Shown here: positions 1 to 10,056 of the stretch, one piece after another
Layout: every line of letters begins with the position of its first letter
Numbering within the stretch: the stretch's first letter is position 1
Source: a virus
DNA length: 64,000 bases
Reading direction: 5' to 3' (one strand)
Virus record (IMG/VR): IMGVR_UViG_3300009788_000096
Span: 31,403 to 95,402 of that record
Made by a program: the position numbers and the translations under genes
The notes under the pieces: model-generated
Database searches by the model: none
The model's input: the letters and a program-made list of their open reading frames with translations, nothing else
Told to the model about the DNA's origin: nothing

Positions 1-2507
1 ATGCCGGTTTAAAACAATTGAAAGCTGGGCTCACCGGTATTCGTGGAGGTTTAAACTATGCTGTAAGAGGATTGTTCTCTTTAAAGGCTGCATTGGCTGG
101 CGCTGGTGTGGGTCTGCTCGCAAGAAGCTTTATTCAAGCTGCAAGTACTGCTGAGCAATACCGCACAAGATTGACTGTTTTACTCGGTTCGGTAAAAGAA
201 GGTAACCGTTTATTTGCGGAAATGACGGAATTTGCTTCAGGCGTAGCCTTTGAATACGAAGAAATCATGGGCGCTGCAACCGCGTTATCTGGTGTTATGA
301 AGGGTGGCGTTGATGAAGTAAAAGAATGGATGCCTTTAATATCCGACCTTGCTGCTGCTTCAGGTTTGGGAATACAGGAATCAACTACACAAGTTATCCG
401 AATGTATTCCTCTGGAGCTGCGGCAGCCGATATGTTTAGGGAAAGAGGCATATTGGCTATGCTCGGTTTTCAAGCTGGTGTTTCTGTTTCTGCAGAAGAA
501 ACCAGAAAAAGATTAATGGAAGCATTTGAAGATCCAGCTTCACGATTCCGTGGAGCAGCCGAATTGTTGTCCAGAACCTGGGGTGGTATGATGTCCATGA
601 TGTCAGATGCCTGGTTCCAATTCCGAAATACTGTTATGGAAGCTGGTGTGTTTGACTATATCAAAGCTGCCATCCAAATGATGCTTGACTTCTTTAAAAG
701 GTTAAAGACCGAAGGCAATATGGAAAAATGGGCAAAGAGTCTTTCTGATAATGTTATCGGTGCATTTGAAGTCATTATCAAAGGAGCTGCCCTTGTTGGT
801 GATGTATTCCGCGGATGGAAAATGATTTGGCTTAGCTTGAAAGTTGCCTTCGCTGCATTCGCACAATATCTCAATACTGGCCTTGCCTTCATTGCAGATA
901 TAATTGATTCTATCCGTGCGAAGATAAATGAACTTGGAGCGGACGCAGCAAAGATCGGGAAGATATTAAAATTTACTCCCGGTATGCAGGGCCTCGGTCT
1001 GTTGCTTGAACAATTGGAATCCAATAATGTTGAAATCGGAAAGATGGGTGACCAGTTAAGAGACAACGCAAAATTCTGGGAAGACATTGGCGATGAGTCC
1101 GGTGAAGCATTACTTGCAGTGGCCGGTCAGGAATCTTATTATAGTAAAGTGGATGGTTTGCTATCGAAGATTCGGTTAAAGGCCGAAGACTATCGCAAAG
1201 AAGTAGAGAAGGCAGGGACTGCACGACCAGCAACTGCTCTTGTTCCGGAAGCAAGTCTAAAAGCTTTAAGTGCATCTGCGGTGGCTCGCTTAAAAGCTAC
1301 GACCGCCCTCGCTTTAGCGGAGTTGAATGCCTTTTATAAACAAGGTGAGGTTGGGCTGGCAGAATACTTCAATAAAAGGGAATCACTTCTCACGGATCAA
1401 TACGAAAAGGAACTTGCTTTACTTCGGAAAAGAGAGTCATTAGTCTCTGCGGAAAAGCCTGAAGAGAAGTTAAAGATCCAAGATCAAATCTTCGCTCTTG
1501 AGAAGAAGTATAATATAGATCGTATTAAGTTACAAGACGATCGGGTCAGTGCGGAGAAAAAGGCGGCATCCGATATACTCGCGATTGATAGGGCATTAGC
1601 GGATATGCGGAAAAATATACTTATGGGGCCGGCTGCTTCGATGCAGGCAATGTTTGATCTGGAAGCAGAAGAGCTCGATCGCAGGCAACAAGAAGAGATT
1701 CAAAAACTTACTGACTTAAAAGCGCAAGAAGCAGATATCGAGGAAGCGTACAGATTGCAACAACTCGAGAGGGATAAGGTTCTGGCCAATCAGCGCTTGC
1801 GTGTGCAAGAAGCAACAATGGAAGGAATCAAAACAACTCTCGGTTTTATGGAGAGTGCGTTTGCTGATGCCTACGAAGCTTCTGGAGAATCCATCAAGGA
1901 ATTCTTTCTACTTCAAAAAGCTGCAGCAATCGCAACGACTATTATATCTACCTACGAAGCTGCACAAAAAGCATATTCTTCAATGGTTGGAATTCCCTAT
2001 GTTGGCCCTGCCCTTGGTATTGCTGCCGCCGCTGCCGCTGTCGCTGGAGGCATGGCGAGAGTCGGAGTTATTCTGGCTCAGAAAATGGCAAAAGGTGGTA
2101 TGGTTGAAGGGCATAGTCCAACTGCCACTTCTGATAATATTCCAATCAGCGCAACCGCCGGAGAGTTTATGCAGCCTGTTAGTGCGGTGAAGTATTATAG
2201 TAAAAGAGGAATGGAAGCGATTAAAAGTAAAATAATTCCTCGTGAAGTCATTGCTGCCTATGCTTCTAACATCCGTCCGCCTGCCCCGAATTATTCTCGT
2301 GGATTCCAAGCTGGCGGTCCAATTGGAAGCGCAGGTGGTGGCGATCAGGAAGCCGGAAAGACTCCGGGTGAAGCAATCAATGTTATCAATGTCCTTGATC
2401 CAAACTTGATGGATCAATACGTATCAACGGCTCACGGACAGAAGAATATCGTAAACGTAATCAGTCAAAATGCTTTTGCAGTAAAACAAATAATCGAAGC
2501 GGAGTAA
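1..2507 (+). CDS. Tail tape measure protein (5' end outside window)
   Basis: This protein sets tail length and is thought to help deliver DNA through the envelope. The frame is open from base 3 to the stop at 2507, so the N terminus lies to the left of the window; the first in-frame start-like codon (TTG, 18) is not trusted. At least 829 residues are visible. Numbering from base 18, a hydrophobic segment lies at about 20-38. An Ala/Gly-rich hydrophobic stretch lies at about 656-694, followed by a KGG(M)-type glycine turn typical of tape measure C-terminal regions. Between them lie long helical, coiled-coil-prone stretches rich in Glu and Lys. The position just before the tail tip genes is the expected one. 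Confidence in the family is high, from composition and context rather than one signature motif. Confidence 0.85.
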   Translation, partial: AGLKQLKAGLTGIRGGLNYAVRGLFSLKAALAGAGVGLLARSFIQAASTAEQYRTRLTVLLGSVKEGNRLFAEMTEFASGVAFEYEEIMGAATALSGVMKGGVDEVKEWMPLISDLAAASGLGIQESTTQVIRMYSSGAAAADMFRERGILAMLGFQAGVSVSAEETRKRLMEAFEDPASRFRGAAELLSRTWGGMMSMMSDAWFQFRNTVMEAGVFDYIKAAIQMMLDFFKRLKTEGNMEKWAKSLSDNVIGAFEVIIKGAALVGDVFRGWKMIWLSLKVAFAAFAQYLNTGLAFIADIIDSIRAKINELGADAAKIGKILKFTPGMQGLGLLLEQLESNNVEIGKMGDQLRDNAKFWEDIGDESGEALLAVAGQESYYSKVDGLLSKIRLKAEDYRKEVEKAGTARPATALVPEASLKALSASAVARLKATTALALAELNAFYKQGEVGLAEYFNKRESLLTDQYEKELALLRKRESLVSAEKPEEKLKIQDQIFALEKKYNIDRIKLQDDRVSAEKKAASDILAIDRALADMRKNILMGPAASMQAMFDLEAEELDRRQQEEIQKLTDLKAQEADIEEAYRLQQLERDKVLANQRLRVQEATMEGIKTTLGFMESAFADAYEASGESIKEFFLLQKAAAIATTIISTYEAAQKAYSSMVGIPYVGPALGIAAAAAAVAGGMARVGVILAQKMAKGGMVEGHSPTATSDNIPISATAGEFMQPVSAVKYYSKRGMEAIKSKIIPREVIAAYASNIRPPAPNYSRGFQAGGPIGSAGGGDQEAGKTPGEAINVINVLDPNLMDQYVSTAHGQKNIVNVISQNAFAVKQIIEAE

Positions 2508-2511
2508 AATC

Positions 2512-3786
2512 ATGCCATACCAAACAGGCGTAGTAACACAATTTTTAGGAGCAAACGGATTACTTCAGAAACTTTTAGATTTTATATCAGGAACGGAAGT
2601 AACTGGAGAAACTTTATCTAGCAGCGGAGTCTCATGGTCTGGGAGTTTAGCGAGCTCTCCTGTTGGACTTGGAAGGCTTGTTATTACCTATGAATTTTCT
2701 TCAGTTGAATATGAGGCTACAGATGATGGTTCCGGAAATATCACTGGAACAAATATTTCTGCCGGTACTATCAACTATACCAATGGAGCTTACAGCATTA
2801 CTTTTACTGGCACACCGGACGCAGCGCCAACTGCCGATTATATCCACGGAGTTCCCGGACAGGATTGGCGTGTAGAATTAAACCGAACCACCAGAGATGA
2901 TGGTGGTGATGGATATACGGAACCATGTCCGGGAGCAAAGGAAGTAGTGCTTTCAAATACAGGTCTATCAGGAGCGGAAGCAGTTATTGTTGGAATCAGG
3001 GAATGCTTCTATGTGACGGAAGACTTTTATAACTGGGACTTAAACGGTTATCTGAATTTTAACGCAGCGGGTGAATGGGATCAAAACGCAATCACTCATG
3101 GGATGCCTACGTATAGTTCTACATTCGAAAGTTTTTATCGCCATCCCGGGATGGCACTTCGTAATGATACAATGAACTATTGGTTCTATTCGAATCAGCA
3201 GCGTTTTATAGTTATAGTAAAGGTTGCATCTAACTATGAATCATGTTATCTCGGCTTTGGCAGGCGATTTGGTAATCCCGGCGATTATCCTTATCCATTG
3301 TTTATCGGTGGTTGTATTAGTGGAAACAGAATATCATCTGATACTACATTGTTTCATCAATTTTTTATTCAAATAAATCGTGCAGATAATAACTGCCAAG
3401 TTTGGACTGTGACTCCGGGAACGGATTATATGACTTGGATAGGACAATCAAGCGCAAACGCGGGTCAAAGAATACTGCCTTACGGTACATGGGGAGATCT
3501 GGGTGCGCTTAACCCAACAAAGAATGGCGAACGAATAATGACTCCCGTTTATATATGCCCATATAGTTCGTTACTCGGTTCGCTATATTATGATCTGGAT
3601 GAAGTATATCATATTGCGGGCATTGGCTTACAAAGTGAAGACTTGGTTAATTATGCTGGCAGTAGGTATCGGGTATTTCAAAATATATTCCGAACAACTT
3701 ATTTTGACTATATGGCAGTAAAGGAAGGTGCCGCAGTTTCAACAACGACAACCACGACAACCACGACAACTACGACTTCAACTTAA
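2512..3786 (+). CDS. Virion protein with C-terminal poly-Thr tail
   Basis: A 424-residue protein four bases after the tape measure stop, with GGAG upstream of its ATG. The N-terminal half is rich in Gly, Ser and Thr with beta-strand character. The C-terminal half (about 200-400) resembles the next gene product: both contain a WF(F/Y)xN...F stretch, a PLFIGG-like turn, and a closing GER/GKR...M.P.VY block ending in YxVF. The last dozen residues are almost all Thr, encoded by mixed ACN codons. The position suggests a distal tail or adhesin component. Function is otherwise unknown. The Thr tail is shared with six other proteins in the window. Confidence 0.75.
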   Translation: MPYQTGVVTQFLGANGLLQKLLDFISGTEVTGETLSSSGVSWSGSLASSPVGLGRLVITYEFSSVEYEATDDGSGNITGTNISAGTINYTNGAYSITFTGTPDAAPTADYIHGVPGQDWRVELNRTTRDDGGDGYTEPCPGAKEVVLSNTGLSGAEAVIVGIRECFYVTEDFYNWDLNGYLNFNAAGEWDQNAITHGMPTYSSTFESFYRHPGMALRNDTMNYWFYSNQQRFIVIVKVASNYESCYLGFGRRFGNPGDYPYPLFIGGCISGNRISSDTTLFHQFFIQINRADNNCQVWTVTPGTDYMTWIGQSSANAGQRILPYGTWGDLGALNPTKNGERIMTPVYICPYSSLLGSLYYDLDEVYHIAGIGLQSEDLVNYAGSRYRVFQNIFRTTYFDYMAVKEGAAVSTTTTTTTTTTTTST

Positions 3787-3796
3787 GGAAAAGATT

Positions 3797-4765
3797 ATGA
3801 CTCTTTTAAATTATGCGTATTATGCAAATCCAACAAGTCATCACGATGTATTGACTAAGTTGAGGACTTTCGCTTTAGCACAAGGATGGACATCGGATTA
3901 TTATCATAGTGAAAGTGTCGAATGGGCCGCAACCGGTGGTTCTCCAGCTTATGACTTCATTGGTGGGGCCGAGTCTGCGTTGGGTCTTTGGTCTAATGGT
4001 CATGGTTTACAAGATTTAATTGTACGTTTTCGATGTACACAAAGTGGTGTGGATCCACAAAACGAAACGATGTATTGTGCTGGCATTCAGCCGGGAACGA
4101 GTCGAGTTCCCGATGGAGGTCAGTCTGCACAGCCGCATGCCCAAACAGGTTATTATACTCATTCAAGATATGCTACTCATTCAATGTCTCCCGGAACGAT
4201 GCATGGAGTTTGGTTCTTTGGCAATGCACACTTTATCTATATGGTTCTTGCTCCCGATTCTTCGTTTTGCACATTTCTTTTATTTGGAACCCCAAGCCTT
4301 TTTAAACCAACGGATAAGGGAGTTTATCTCGTTACGGGCGGCACTTACTTTGATTACTATGTCTATTGGTACGATGCATGGGGAGCTCAATCCAAGTACG
4401 CGCTTGCTCATGAAAGAACTGCAAACACAAGTTACTATAATAGTTGGGATGCGAATTATGATCGAAGGTTACCTACATGGCGTAATAGTACTTATGTTAA
4501 TGCCACAACTGTAATTTATAATACTTTATATTATGCCATTCAATTAAATTCATGGACTGGCAAACGAACCATGATTCAACCAATGGTTTATATGATGCGA
4601 TATCCTGATTCTGTTTACTATCCTCTTGGAACTTGGCCAGTTTTCTTAATCCCCTTTACTGGCCTTGGAATGGGAGACATATTGACTTATGGAGCAGAAC
4701 AATATATGGTTTTTCCAGATTCTTTTAATGTGAGACAAAACGGCATCGCATTTAGGATTGTATAA
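3797..4765 (+). CDS. Virion protein, paralogue of the preceding gene
   Basis: A 322-residue protein. The ATG at 3797 is chosen because AAGGA lies 9 bases upstream; a longer reading from 3728 would overlap the poly-Thr coding end of the previous gene in another frame. It resembles the C-terminal half of the previous product in its aromatic-rich WFFGNAHF segment and in a C-terminal block containing GKRTMIQPMVY and YMVF. It lacks a poly-Thr tail. It is rich in Tyr, Trp and His. It overlaps the next start by one base (TAATG). Probably a tail structural or tip protein; the exact role is unknown. Confidence 0.7.
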   Translation: MTLLNYAYYANPTSHHDVLTKLRTFALAQGWTSDYYHSESVEWAATGGSPAYDFIGGAESALGLWSNGHGLQDLIVRFRCTQSGVDPQNETMYCAGIQPGTSRVPDGGQSAQPHAQTGYYTHSRYATHSMSPGTMHGVWFFGNAHFIYMVLAPDSSFCTFLLFGTPSLFKPTDKGVYLVTGGTYFDYYVYWYDAWGAQSKYALAHERTANTSYYNSWDANYDRRLPTWRNSTYVNATTVIYNTLYYAIQLNSWTGKRTMIQPMVYMMRYPDSVYYPLGTWPVFLIPFTGLGMGDILTYGAEQYMVFPDSFNVRQNGIAFRIV

Positions 4766-5850
4766 TGGGAGTCTCAAACGCATTACTCACACAATTTGAT
4801 CCGCAATTGTATGCAACCGATGCTTACAATAAAACCAAAACTGGAAGTAGAGTTTTAATAACGGATCCTTCAACTGCTTATAAGCAAACTGACTTTGGTC
4901 TGGGGATACGTGTAGGGCAGGGGTATGCGGATATTGCCAGGGTTCATAGTGCAATACTTCCTTTTTCTTTTGGCGATGATGTTATGTTTTGGAGAGTCTG
5001 GTTTGAACCTGTTCTTATAGATGCTGGTTTTATTGTTGAAGATAAAGAATATTATGTGAAAGTTTGGAATGCGCATCTCGATGTGACAGCTTCTATTACA
5101 GCAGTATCGTCAGTCAGTCCAGTGGGAACAACTATAACTCATGATCCGCTTCCTATAACGATTGGAAAGTTTGGAGATGAATGGATAACTATAAAGGTTC
5201 TTGAAGAAGGGCCTCCGGTACAAAATACTGTTTACGAATTCACAATCAATGCTGTTGACTATGAAACGGAAATAGATGGGATACGTGTTTCGCCATTTAT
5301 GTGGGAACCAAATTGGAATAAAAAAGTCAATGTCGAAATGCACTTTGATACGGCATTGGATAGAAATAAATACTTTGTCGAACAGCGTAGGCCATTGAGA
5401 CACAAGCCATATTATAAGTTTTCTTTTAGTGTTAATCCAAGTGGTGTAGATGCACAGAAGTTAAAACAGTTATTAGCTTATGCCCATGATAAGGTTTTGG
5501 GCCTTCCTTTGTTTAATGAGCAAGCACATCCAAGTCAAAGTTTTAATGGTTCGGCCACTATAGTATGTTCGAATGATTTAAGTAAATTTTGGAATCTTAA
5601 TAACCAAGCGACCTTTGTTGTAGTTGTAGATCATCAAGCATTGCAAGCGGAAATAAAAGAAATTGAATCCGTTGCTGCTGGCCAAATCGTTTGTACACTC
5701 CCAGTTTCGGATACTTTTACTTGGCAGTCAAGTGTCGTCTATCCGGTGGTTATGGTCATTGGAGAAAGCTTTGACTTCCGTCCGGAAAGTGATGATGTAA
5801 TTAACAGCAACCTAAGTTTCTCAGAATATGAAAGGTCAAGTGCTACATAA
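4765..5850 (+). CDS. Tail tip region structural protein
   Basis: A 361-residue protein joined to both neighbours by TAATG overlaps. It has mostly beta composition, no signal peptide and no transmembrane segment. It lies between the tape measure-proximal proteins and the hub genes, where siphoviruses place distal tail proteins. A central region (about 160-250) contains EPNW and RRPLRHKPYYKFSF, a feature of proteins that contact the tail tube end. I do not recognise a defined family. The structural role is inferred from operon position. Confidence 0.65.
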   Translation: MGVSNALLTQFDPQLYATDAYNKTKTGSRVLITDPSTAYKQTDFGLGIRVGQGYADIARVHSAILPFSFGDDVMFWRVWFEPVLIDAGFIVEDKEYYVKVWNAHLDVTASITAVSSVSPVGTTITHDPLPITIGKFGDEWITIKVLEEGPPVQNTVYEFTINAVDYETEIDGIRVSPFMWEPNWNKKVNVEMHFDTALDRNKYFVEQRRPLRHKPYYKFSFSVNPSGVDAQKLKQLLAYAHDKVLGLPLFNEQAHPSQSFNGSATIVCSNDLSKFWNLNNQATFVVVVDHQALQAEIKEIESVAAGQIVCTLPVSDTFTWQSSVVYPVVMVIGESFDFRPESDDVINSNLSFSEYERSSAT

Positions 5851-6464
5851 TGGCTGATAGTTTAGAAGACTTAGGAGGTTATAGTATTTTTCCAGTTGAA
5901 CCCAATTGGCTTCATAAACCCAGTATGAATCTTGAGCTTGCAAGAATACTGATGAAGTATACTGGTACTGCCGCGAAGTTATCTTCCTTTACGGATCATG
6001 TGCCAGAAGCATGGAAGTTGGGTTTTACTCCAAGTAAAGAAGATGAACATGACTTAATCGTTTTTTTCATTGCAAGGTATGGAAAGCATGGTGGTTTCTG
6101 GATAAAGATTCCAGCGCGGGAGTTTACACTTTACTCTAATTCCCTTAGTGGTTCAACGGAAATAAGGGTTGAAAATAATGGTGCTGAGCAACAGTATCAG
6201 GGATACGAAAGAATTTGGATAGACATGCACAGCAATGATATTTTAACCCGCAAGGTATTGACTACCACCAAGGAAGATGATTATCTTTCGTTGGGACTTA
6301 GTGTCTCTTTGGATAGGGACGTTACACCATCCACTCATTTTAAAATTTGTCGATTGCTCTTTTGTAGATTTGATGAAGATATGTTGAAGATGAGTTTTGG
6401 TCAGAACCAGTACCCCGACATAACACTTGCGGTACGCGAATTAGTTAGGGAATATCCAGCATGA
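5850..6464 (+). CDS. Distal tail (Dit)-like protein
   Basis: A 204-residue protein that starts within the stop of its upstream neighbour and ends in an ATGA overlap. It begins with a short segment containing FPVEPNW, followed by a beta-rich body and a C-terminal region with ICRLLFCRFDEDML. Its slot directly before the DUF2163-like hub, the NlpC/P60 peptidase and the J-like tip matches the Dit/DUF2460 position of gene transfer agents and lambda-like tails. The similarity is positional and compositional. No diagnostic motif can be asserted. Confidence 0.55.
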   Translation: MADSLEDLGGYSIFPVEPNWLHKPSMNLELARILMKYTGTAAKLSSFTDHVPEAWKLGFTPSKEDEHDLIVFFIARYGKHGGFWIKIPAREFTLYSNSLSGSTEIRVENNGAEQQYQGYERIWIDMHSNDILTRKVLTTTKEDDYLSLGLSVSLDRDVTPSTHFKICRLLFCRFDEDMLKMSFGQNQYPDITLAVRELVREYPA

Positions 6465-7252
6465 CTTTAGCAACTGAATATCCTAAAGCAGAAATGGAGG
6501 CCATGCCGGAGATGTATGACTTCGAGTATGGAGGCACTCACGAAAGATTTACTTCTTGGTCACAGGATCTAACTTTCCTTGGATATACTTTCCATAATGC
6601 ACCAATTAAAAGAAGTGGTTTTTCTTTTGATAAAGAATTTACGAATGTTCGAGTAAACATAAACGCACCAGTAACCACTGGTTTCGAGCGATGGATTTCA
6701 AATGCTCCGTTGGAACCAACAGTGGTAACCATTTATCGCGGATTAAAATCTGATCTAACTGAATACACAATACTTTTTTCTGGGTGGATATTAAATGTTG
6801 GCTTTAAAGATCAGGTTGCATCTGCTACATGTGAGAGTAATTCGGGGATTTTAAATCACGTTGCCCCGCGAATCGTTTATCAGAGTTTCTGTAACCATGA
6901 GTTATTTGATTCATATTGCAAACTTGATGATTCTTTATATGAAGTCCCAGCAGTAGTAACAGTAAGCGGAGCGGTTTTATCAAGTGCTACGTTTGATAGT
7001 TTCGATGATGATTACTTCAAAATGGGAAGATGCAGATTTGGTCAAGATGAAAGATTAATAACAGATCATACGGGAGCGGACATAGCTCTTCATATGCCAT
7101 TTGATGCATCGCTCGTAAACGGCTCAAGTGTTATAGGTCTTCCGGGATGTGATGGAAGTCCTGACGTTTGTAAAGCATTTGATAATTTCGATGATAACTT
7201 TTTAGGCTTCGCTTATATACCGAGTAAGAATCCAGTAATTTGGGGTGTGTAA
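6461..7252 (+). CDS. Tail hub protein, DUF2163 / phage BR0599-like
   Basis: A 263-residue protein. The C-terminal block GCDGSPDVCKAF...NFDDNFLGFAYIP is the hallmark of the phage BR0599 C-terminal domain, where a Cys-Asp-x-x-x-x-x-Cys segment precedes an FGN...F.G..IP motif. The N-terminal part fits the DUF2163 beta domain. In gene transfer agents the equivalent protein is the megatron-proximal hub and carries an iron-sulfur-type Cys set. Here the conserved Cys residues near about 144-157 (FCNHELFDSYCKL) and 230-240 are present. It starts in an ATGA overlap with the Dit-like gene and ends in a TAATG overlap with the peptidase gene. Confidence 0.75.
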   Translation: MTLATEYPKAEMEAMPEMYDFEYGGTHERFTSWSQDLTFLGYTFHNAPIKRSGFSFDKEFTNVRVNINAPVTTGFERWISNAPLEPTVVTIYRGLKSDLTEYTILFSGWILNVGFKDQVASATCESNSGILNHVAPRIVYQSFCNHELFDSYCKLDDSLYEVPAVVTVSGAVLSSATFDSFDDDYFKMGRCRFGQDERLITDHTGADIALHMPFDASLVNGSSVIGLPGCDGSPDVCKAFDNFDDNFLGFAYIPSKNPVIWGV

Positions 7253-7755
7253 TGATTCCGGTTTTTGAAAATGAAAAACTGTGGGAGCATATGGAAAGTA
7301 TTCTTGCTTCGTGGCATAATACTCCTTACAAGCATATGGGGATGACGAAGCAAAGAGGTGCTGATTGCACAATGTTTTTGGCTTGCTGTTATAACGAAGC
7401 TGGAGTAATGGCAAATCTCTATCCGCCAGAATACTACCCGAGAGATTGGAACATTCATACCGGAGAAGAACTGGTGCGAAACAGTTTAATATACCATCTG
7501 CAAACAGGCTTGGCTAAAGGCTTTACTGCAGATATTTTTGAAAAGAAAGAAATTGAAAGAGAAGACTTTATTCGCGGCGATCTGCTTGGGTTCAAAACGC
7601 CAAGAAGTAAATGCACTAATCATACAGCCATGTGGTTGGGCAGAGATGATTGGATGGTGAATTGTATTCAAGGTGGGGGAGTTTGCGAATTAGAATGGAC
7701 ACGTGTTTGGAATAGACTTTTTACTACCGCATTTAGAATAATGGTTAAGGAGTAA
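7252..7755 (+). CDS. Tail-associated NlpC/P60 cysteine peptidase
   Basis: A 167-residue peptidase expected to cleave peptidoglycan stem peptides during DNA entry. The catalytic Cys is in GADCTMF near residue 38, and the catalytic His is in the CTNHTAMWLG segment near residue 123. Both match the NlpC/P60 fold used by gene transfer agent gp14 and lambda K-type proteins. The ATG at 7252 is chosen because it overlaps the upstream stop as TAATG; an in-frame start at 7240 is less likely. It is followed after three bases by the J-like tip gene, which completes the hub-peptidase-tip order. Confidence 0.85.
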   Translation: MIPVFENEKLWEHMESILASWHNTPYKHMGMTKQRGADCTMFLACCYNEAGVMANLYPPEYYPRDWNIHTGEELVRNSLIYHLQTGLAKGFTADIFEKKEIEREDFIRGDLLGFKTPRSKCTNHTAMWLGRDDWMVNCIQGGGVCELEWTRVWNRLFTTAFRIMVKE

Positions 7756-7757
7756 TT

Positions 7758-10052
7758 ATGGGATTAGTACTCGCTGCTGTTGCTGTCGCTGTTATTATCG
7801 GAGGCGCAGCTCTCGCTTATATGTTCGCAGGCAAGGGCGGAGGGCAGCAACCCGATATGTCTCCTTCAACGATGGATGACATGGATATCACTCAGGCAGC
7901 GGAAGGTTCCGTTGTTCCTGTTGTATACGGTCGTGTCCGTTTGGCTGGAAATATTATATGGTATGAAAATTTAAACACTGTCGCAGAAACACAAGAAGTC
8001 GAAACAGGGAAAGGTGGTAGCGATGAAGAGGATGTGATAACAGGTTATCATTACTACCTTGATGTTTGGCAAGCGGTCTGTCGTGGGAAGATTTCTTGGA
8101 TTGCAACCTATGTCCAAGATGAACTTAAGAATGTCAACGCAACTTTGACTTTGAAAAATGATGGAACGCAGAATACTTTTCCTTCTGCTTTACAAATAAG
8201 TTTTGGTGATGATACTCCACCGGGAGAAAACGCAAATAAACTTCCGGGCATTGCTCACGTTTTTTATAGAAAACTATATCTCGGCTTAAATGCAACCAAT
8301 GCGCCAACGATCCATTTTATTGTTGAAAAAGATTTGACTGGCATCGGAGTGACTGATCCCGAGATTGCGAATGGTTCAAATCCACATGCCATTATTTATG
8401 ATATACTTCTTGAAGCTGGAGCTCTTTCTTCCCAAATAGATATAGATTCATTTAATGCAGCTGGTCAATATTGGAAAGATAAAGGTTATGGATTAAATCT
8501 AAAATTCACGAGGCAAAGTAAAGCGAAAGAGAAGATTGCTTTTATCTTGAAGATGCTTGGTGGTGCATTCGGTGTAAATCATGAAAACAAGTTTATTCTA
8601 AAAGCATTTGATGAAAACGATACTTCTTCTGCGACTATTAATACCGAAGATTGGTTGGAGTTTCAGTTCGCCAGAAGAACTTGGTTTGATACCTTTAATG
8701 AATTCCGTTGTAACTATGTAGACCAGAATCAACACTATAGTCAAAGGACTTTGATTGCGCGGAACCCTGCTAACACTGCATTGCAGGGAAAGAAGTCTTC
8801 GGTGTCAATTGACTTGTCTGGTTTCCGTTCGAAACTTACTGCTGCTAAACGCCTATGGGAGATAATGAAAAAGGAGAGTTATCCCTATGCGAAGATAAAG
8901 GGTTCAACATCTTTAAAGCTTTATGAAACCAATGTAGGCGACATTGTAACAATAAACAATAGCGAATACAATATTGCCGATGCTGAATTTCGTGTTGTCG
9001 TAAAAGATATTTCTGAAATTGATCAAAATAAAATCGGCTGGGAACTGGAGCAATTTAGCGAAACTCTTTTCGATGACTATTATGGCTCTGGTGGGTTTCC
9101 GGGCGGAGTTCGTCCTGTTACGGTTCCAGAGAAGCTTATCCATCAAGGCGTCTATGAAATTCCTTATAATCCAGCGACGGAATATCATAGAGTTTATTTA
9201 CTCTTCGCTGCAAGGGAGAATAACTTCGAGGCAGGGTTTGAAGTGCTCTTTTCTGCGACAGGAGTTGACTATACGAGTAAAGGTATTTTCAATGCATGGT
9301 CGCAGTACGGGACTTTAGATGAAGCATACACAATAAACACTTATACTATCGATGATGAAATAGGAATTTTATATACTCCATATCGGGATGATCCGCAATT
9401 CGCAACGGGAAGCAGAACCGATTTGTTTGTGATTGATCGATATCTTTTAATTGATGATGAGATTATGAAGTTCCAAACGGTTACGGCAGAAGGGCCAGGC
9501 AGTTATCGCTTGACTGGTGTGATTCGGGGTATGTTTAATACGATTCCCGCTACGCATGGTTCTGGTTCTTCAATTTGGTTATTCAATTTAAGTGCGAGTA
9601 GTATGTTACGCAATATCTCATCATCGGATTTCTATTTGAAATTTTTACCTTATTATAAGAGCAAGAAAGTCGATCCCGGTGATGCGACGGCGATTCATGT
9701 TACGACCGTTTATAATAGGGCAAAGCAACCTTGGATTCCAACTGCTATAAAGGCGGTCAGGAGTGGGTCTGATGTAACCCTCACTATTTATACTACAACA
9801 CAAACACGCGACGGCGCTGGTAAAGCTGGGGCTGCCTCACAAACTGATTATGTACCGACAAGTGTTGACGATAAGCTGGAAGTGTATGATAGTGACGAGG
9901 GATCCGGTGCCAGTCAACTATTAACAAGTGGCGCGGATTCAAGAAGTAATGCTGGAGCATTTACTTATTACGCAAGGCAAAAGAATGGAACCTTTACTTC
10001 AAGTTGGGTTTCGGTTTATGTTGATACTGCCGATGGAATATATTGGAGCTAA
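7758..10052 (+). CDS. J-like tail tip / host specificity protein
   Basis: A 764-residue tip protein. It opens with a hydrophobic Ala/Val-rich segment (about 1-24) and then VVPVVYGRVRLAGNIIW near 52-68, a signature of TipJ/GTA gp15-type baseplate hub proteins. The body has alternating beta domains, including a DRYLLIDDEIMKF segment near residue 560 and a VIRGMFNT motif at about 590. The C-terminal part looks fibronectin III-like. It follows AAGGAG eight bases upstream. It is the central piece that joins the tail tube to the adhesins encoded next. Confidence 0.8.
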   Translation: MGLVLAAVAVAVIIGGAALAYMFAGKGGGQQPDMSPSTMDDMDITQAAEGSVVPVVYGRVRLAGNIIWYENLNTVAETQEVETGKGGSDEEDVITGYHYYLDVWQAVCRGKISWIATYVQDELKNVNATLTLKNDGTQNTFPSALQISFGDDTPPGENANKLPGIAHVFYRKLYLGLNATNAPTIHFIVEKDLTGIGVTDPEIANGSNPHAIIYDILLEAGALSSQIDIDSFNAAGQYWKDKGYGLNLKFTRQSKAKEKIAFILKMLGGAFGVNHENKFILKAFDENDTSSATINTEDWLEFQFARRTWFDTFNEFRCNYVDQNQHYSQRTLIARNPANTALQGKKSSVSIDLSGFRSKLTAAKRLWEIMKKESYPYAKIKGSTSLKLYETNVGDIVTINNSEYNIADAEFRVVVKDISEIDQNKIGWELEQFSETLFDDYYGSGGFPGGVRPVTVPEKLIHQGVYEIPYNPATEYHRVYLLFAARENNFEAGFEVLFSATGVDYTSKGIFNAWSQYGTLDEAYTINTYTIDDEIGILYTPYRDDPQFATGSRTDLFVIDRYLLIDDEIMKFQTVTAEGPGSYRLTGVIRGMFNTIPATHGSGSSIWLFNLSASSMLRNISSSDFYLKFLPYYKSKKVDPGDATAIHVTTVYNRAKQPWIPTAIKAVRSGSDVTLTIYTTTQTRDGAGKAGAASQTDYVPTSVDDKLEVYDSDEGSGASQLLTSGADSRSNAGAFTYYARQKNGTFTSSWVSVYVDTADGIYWS

Positions 10053-10056
10053 TTAA

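Noticed and set aside
3740-3786. ACAACGACAACC-type repeats resembling a CRISPR-like or microsatellite array
   Set aside because: They are in frame, end or link coding genes, show no unique spacers, and repeat units vary; they are Thr-coding tracts.
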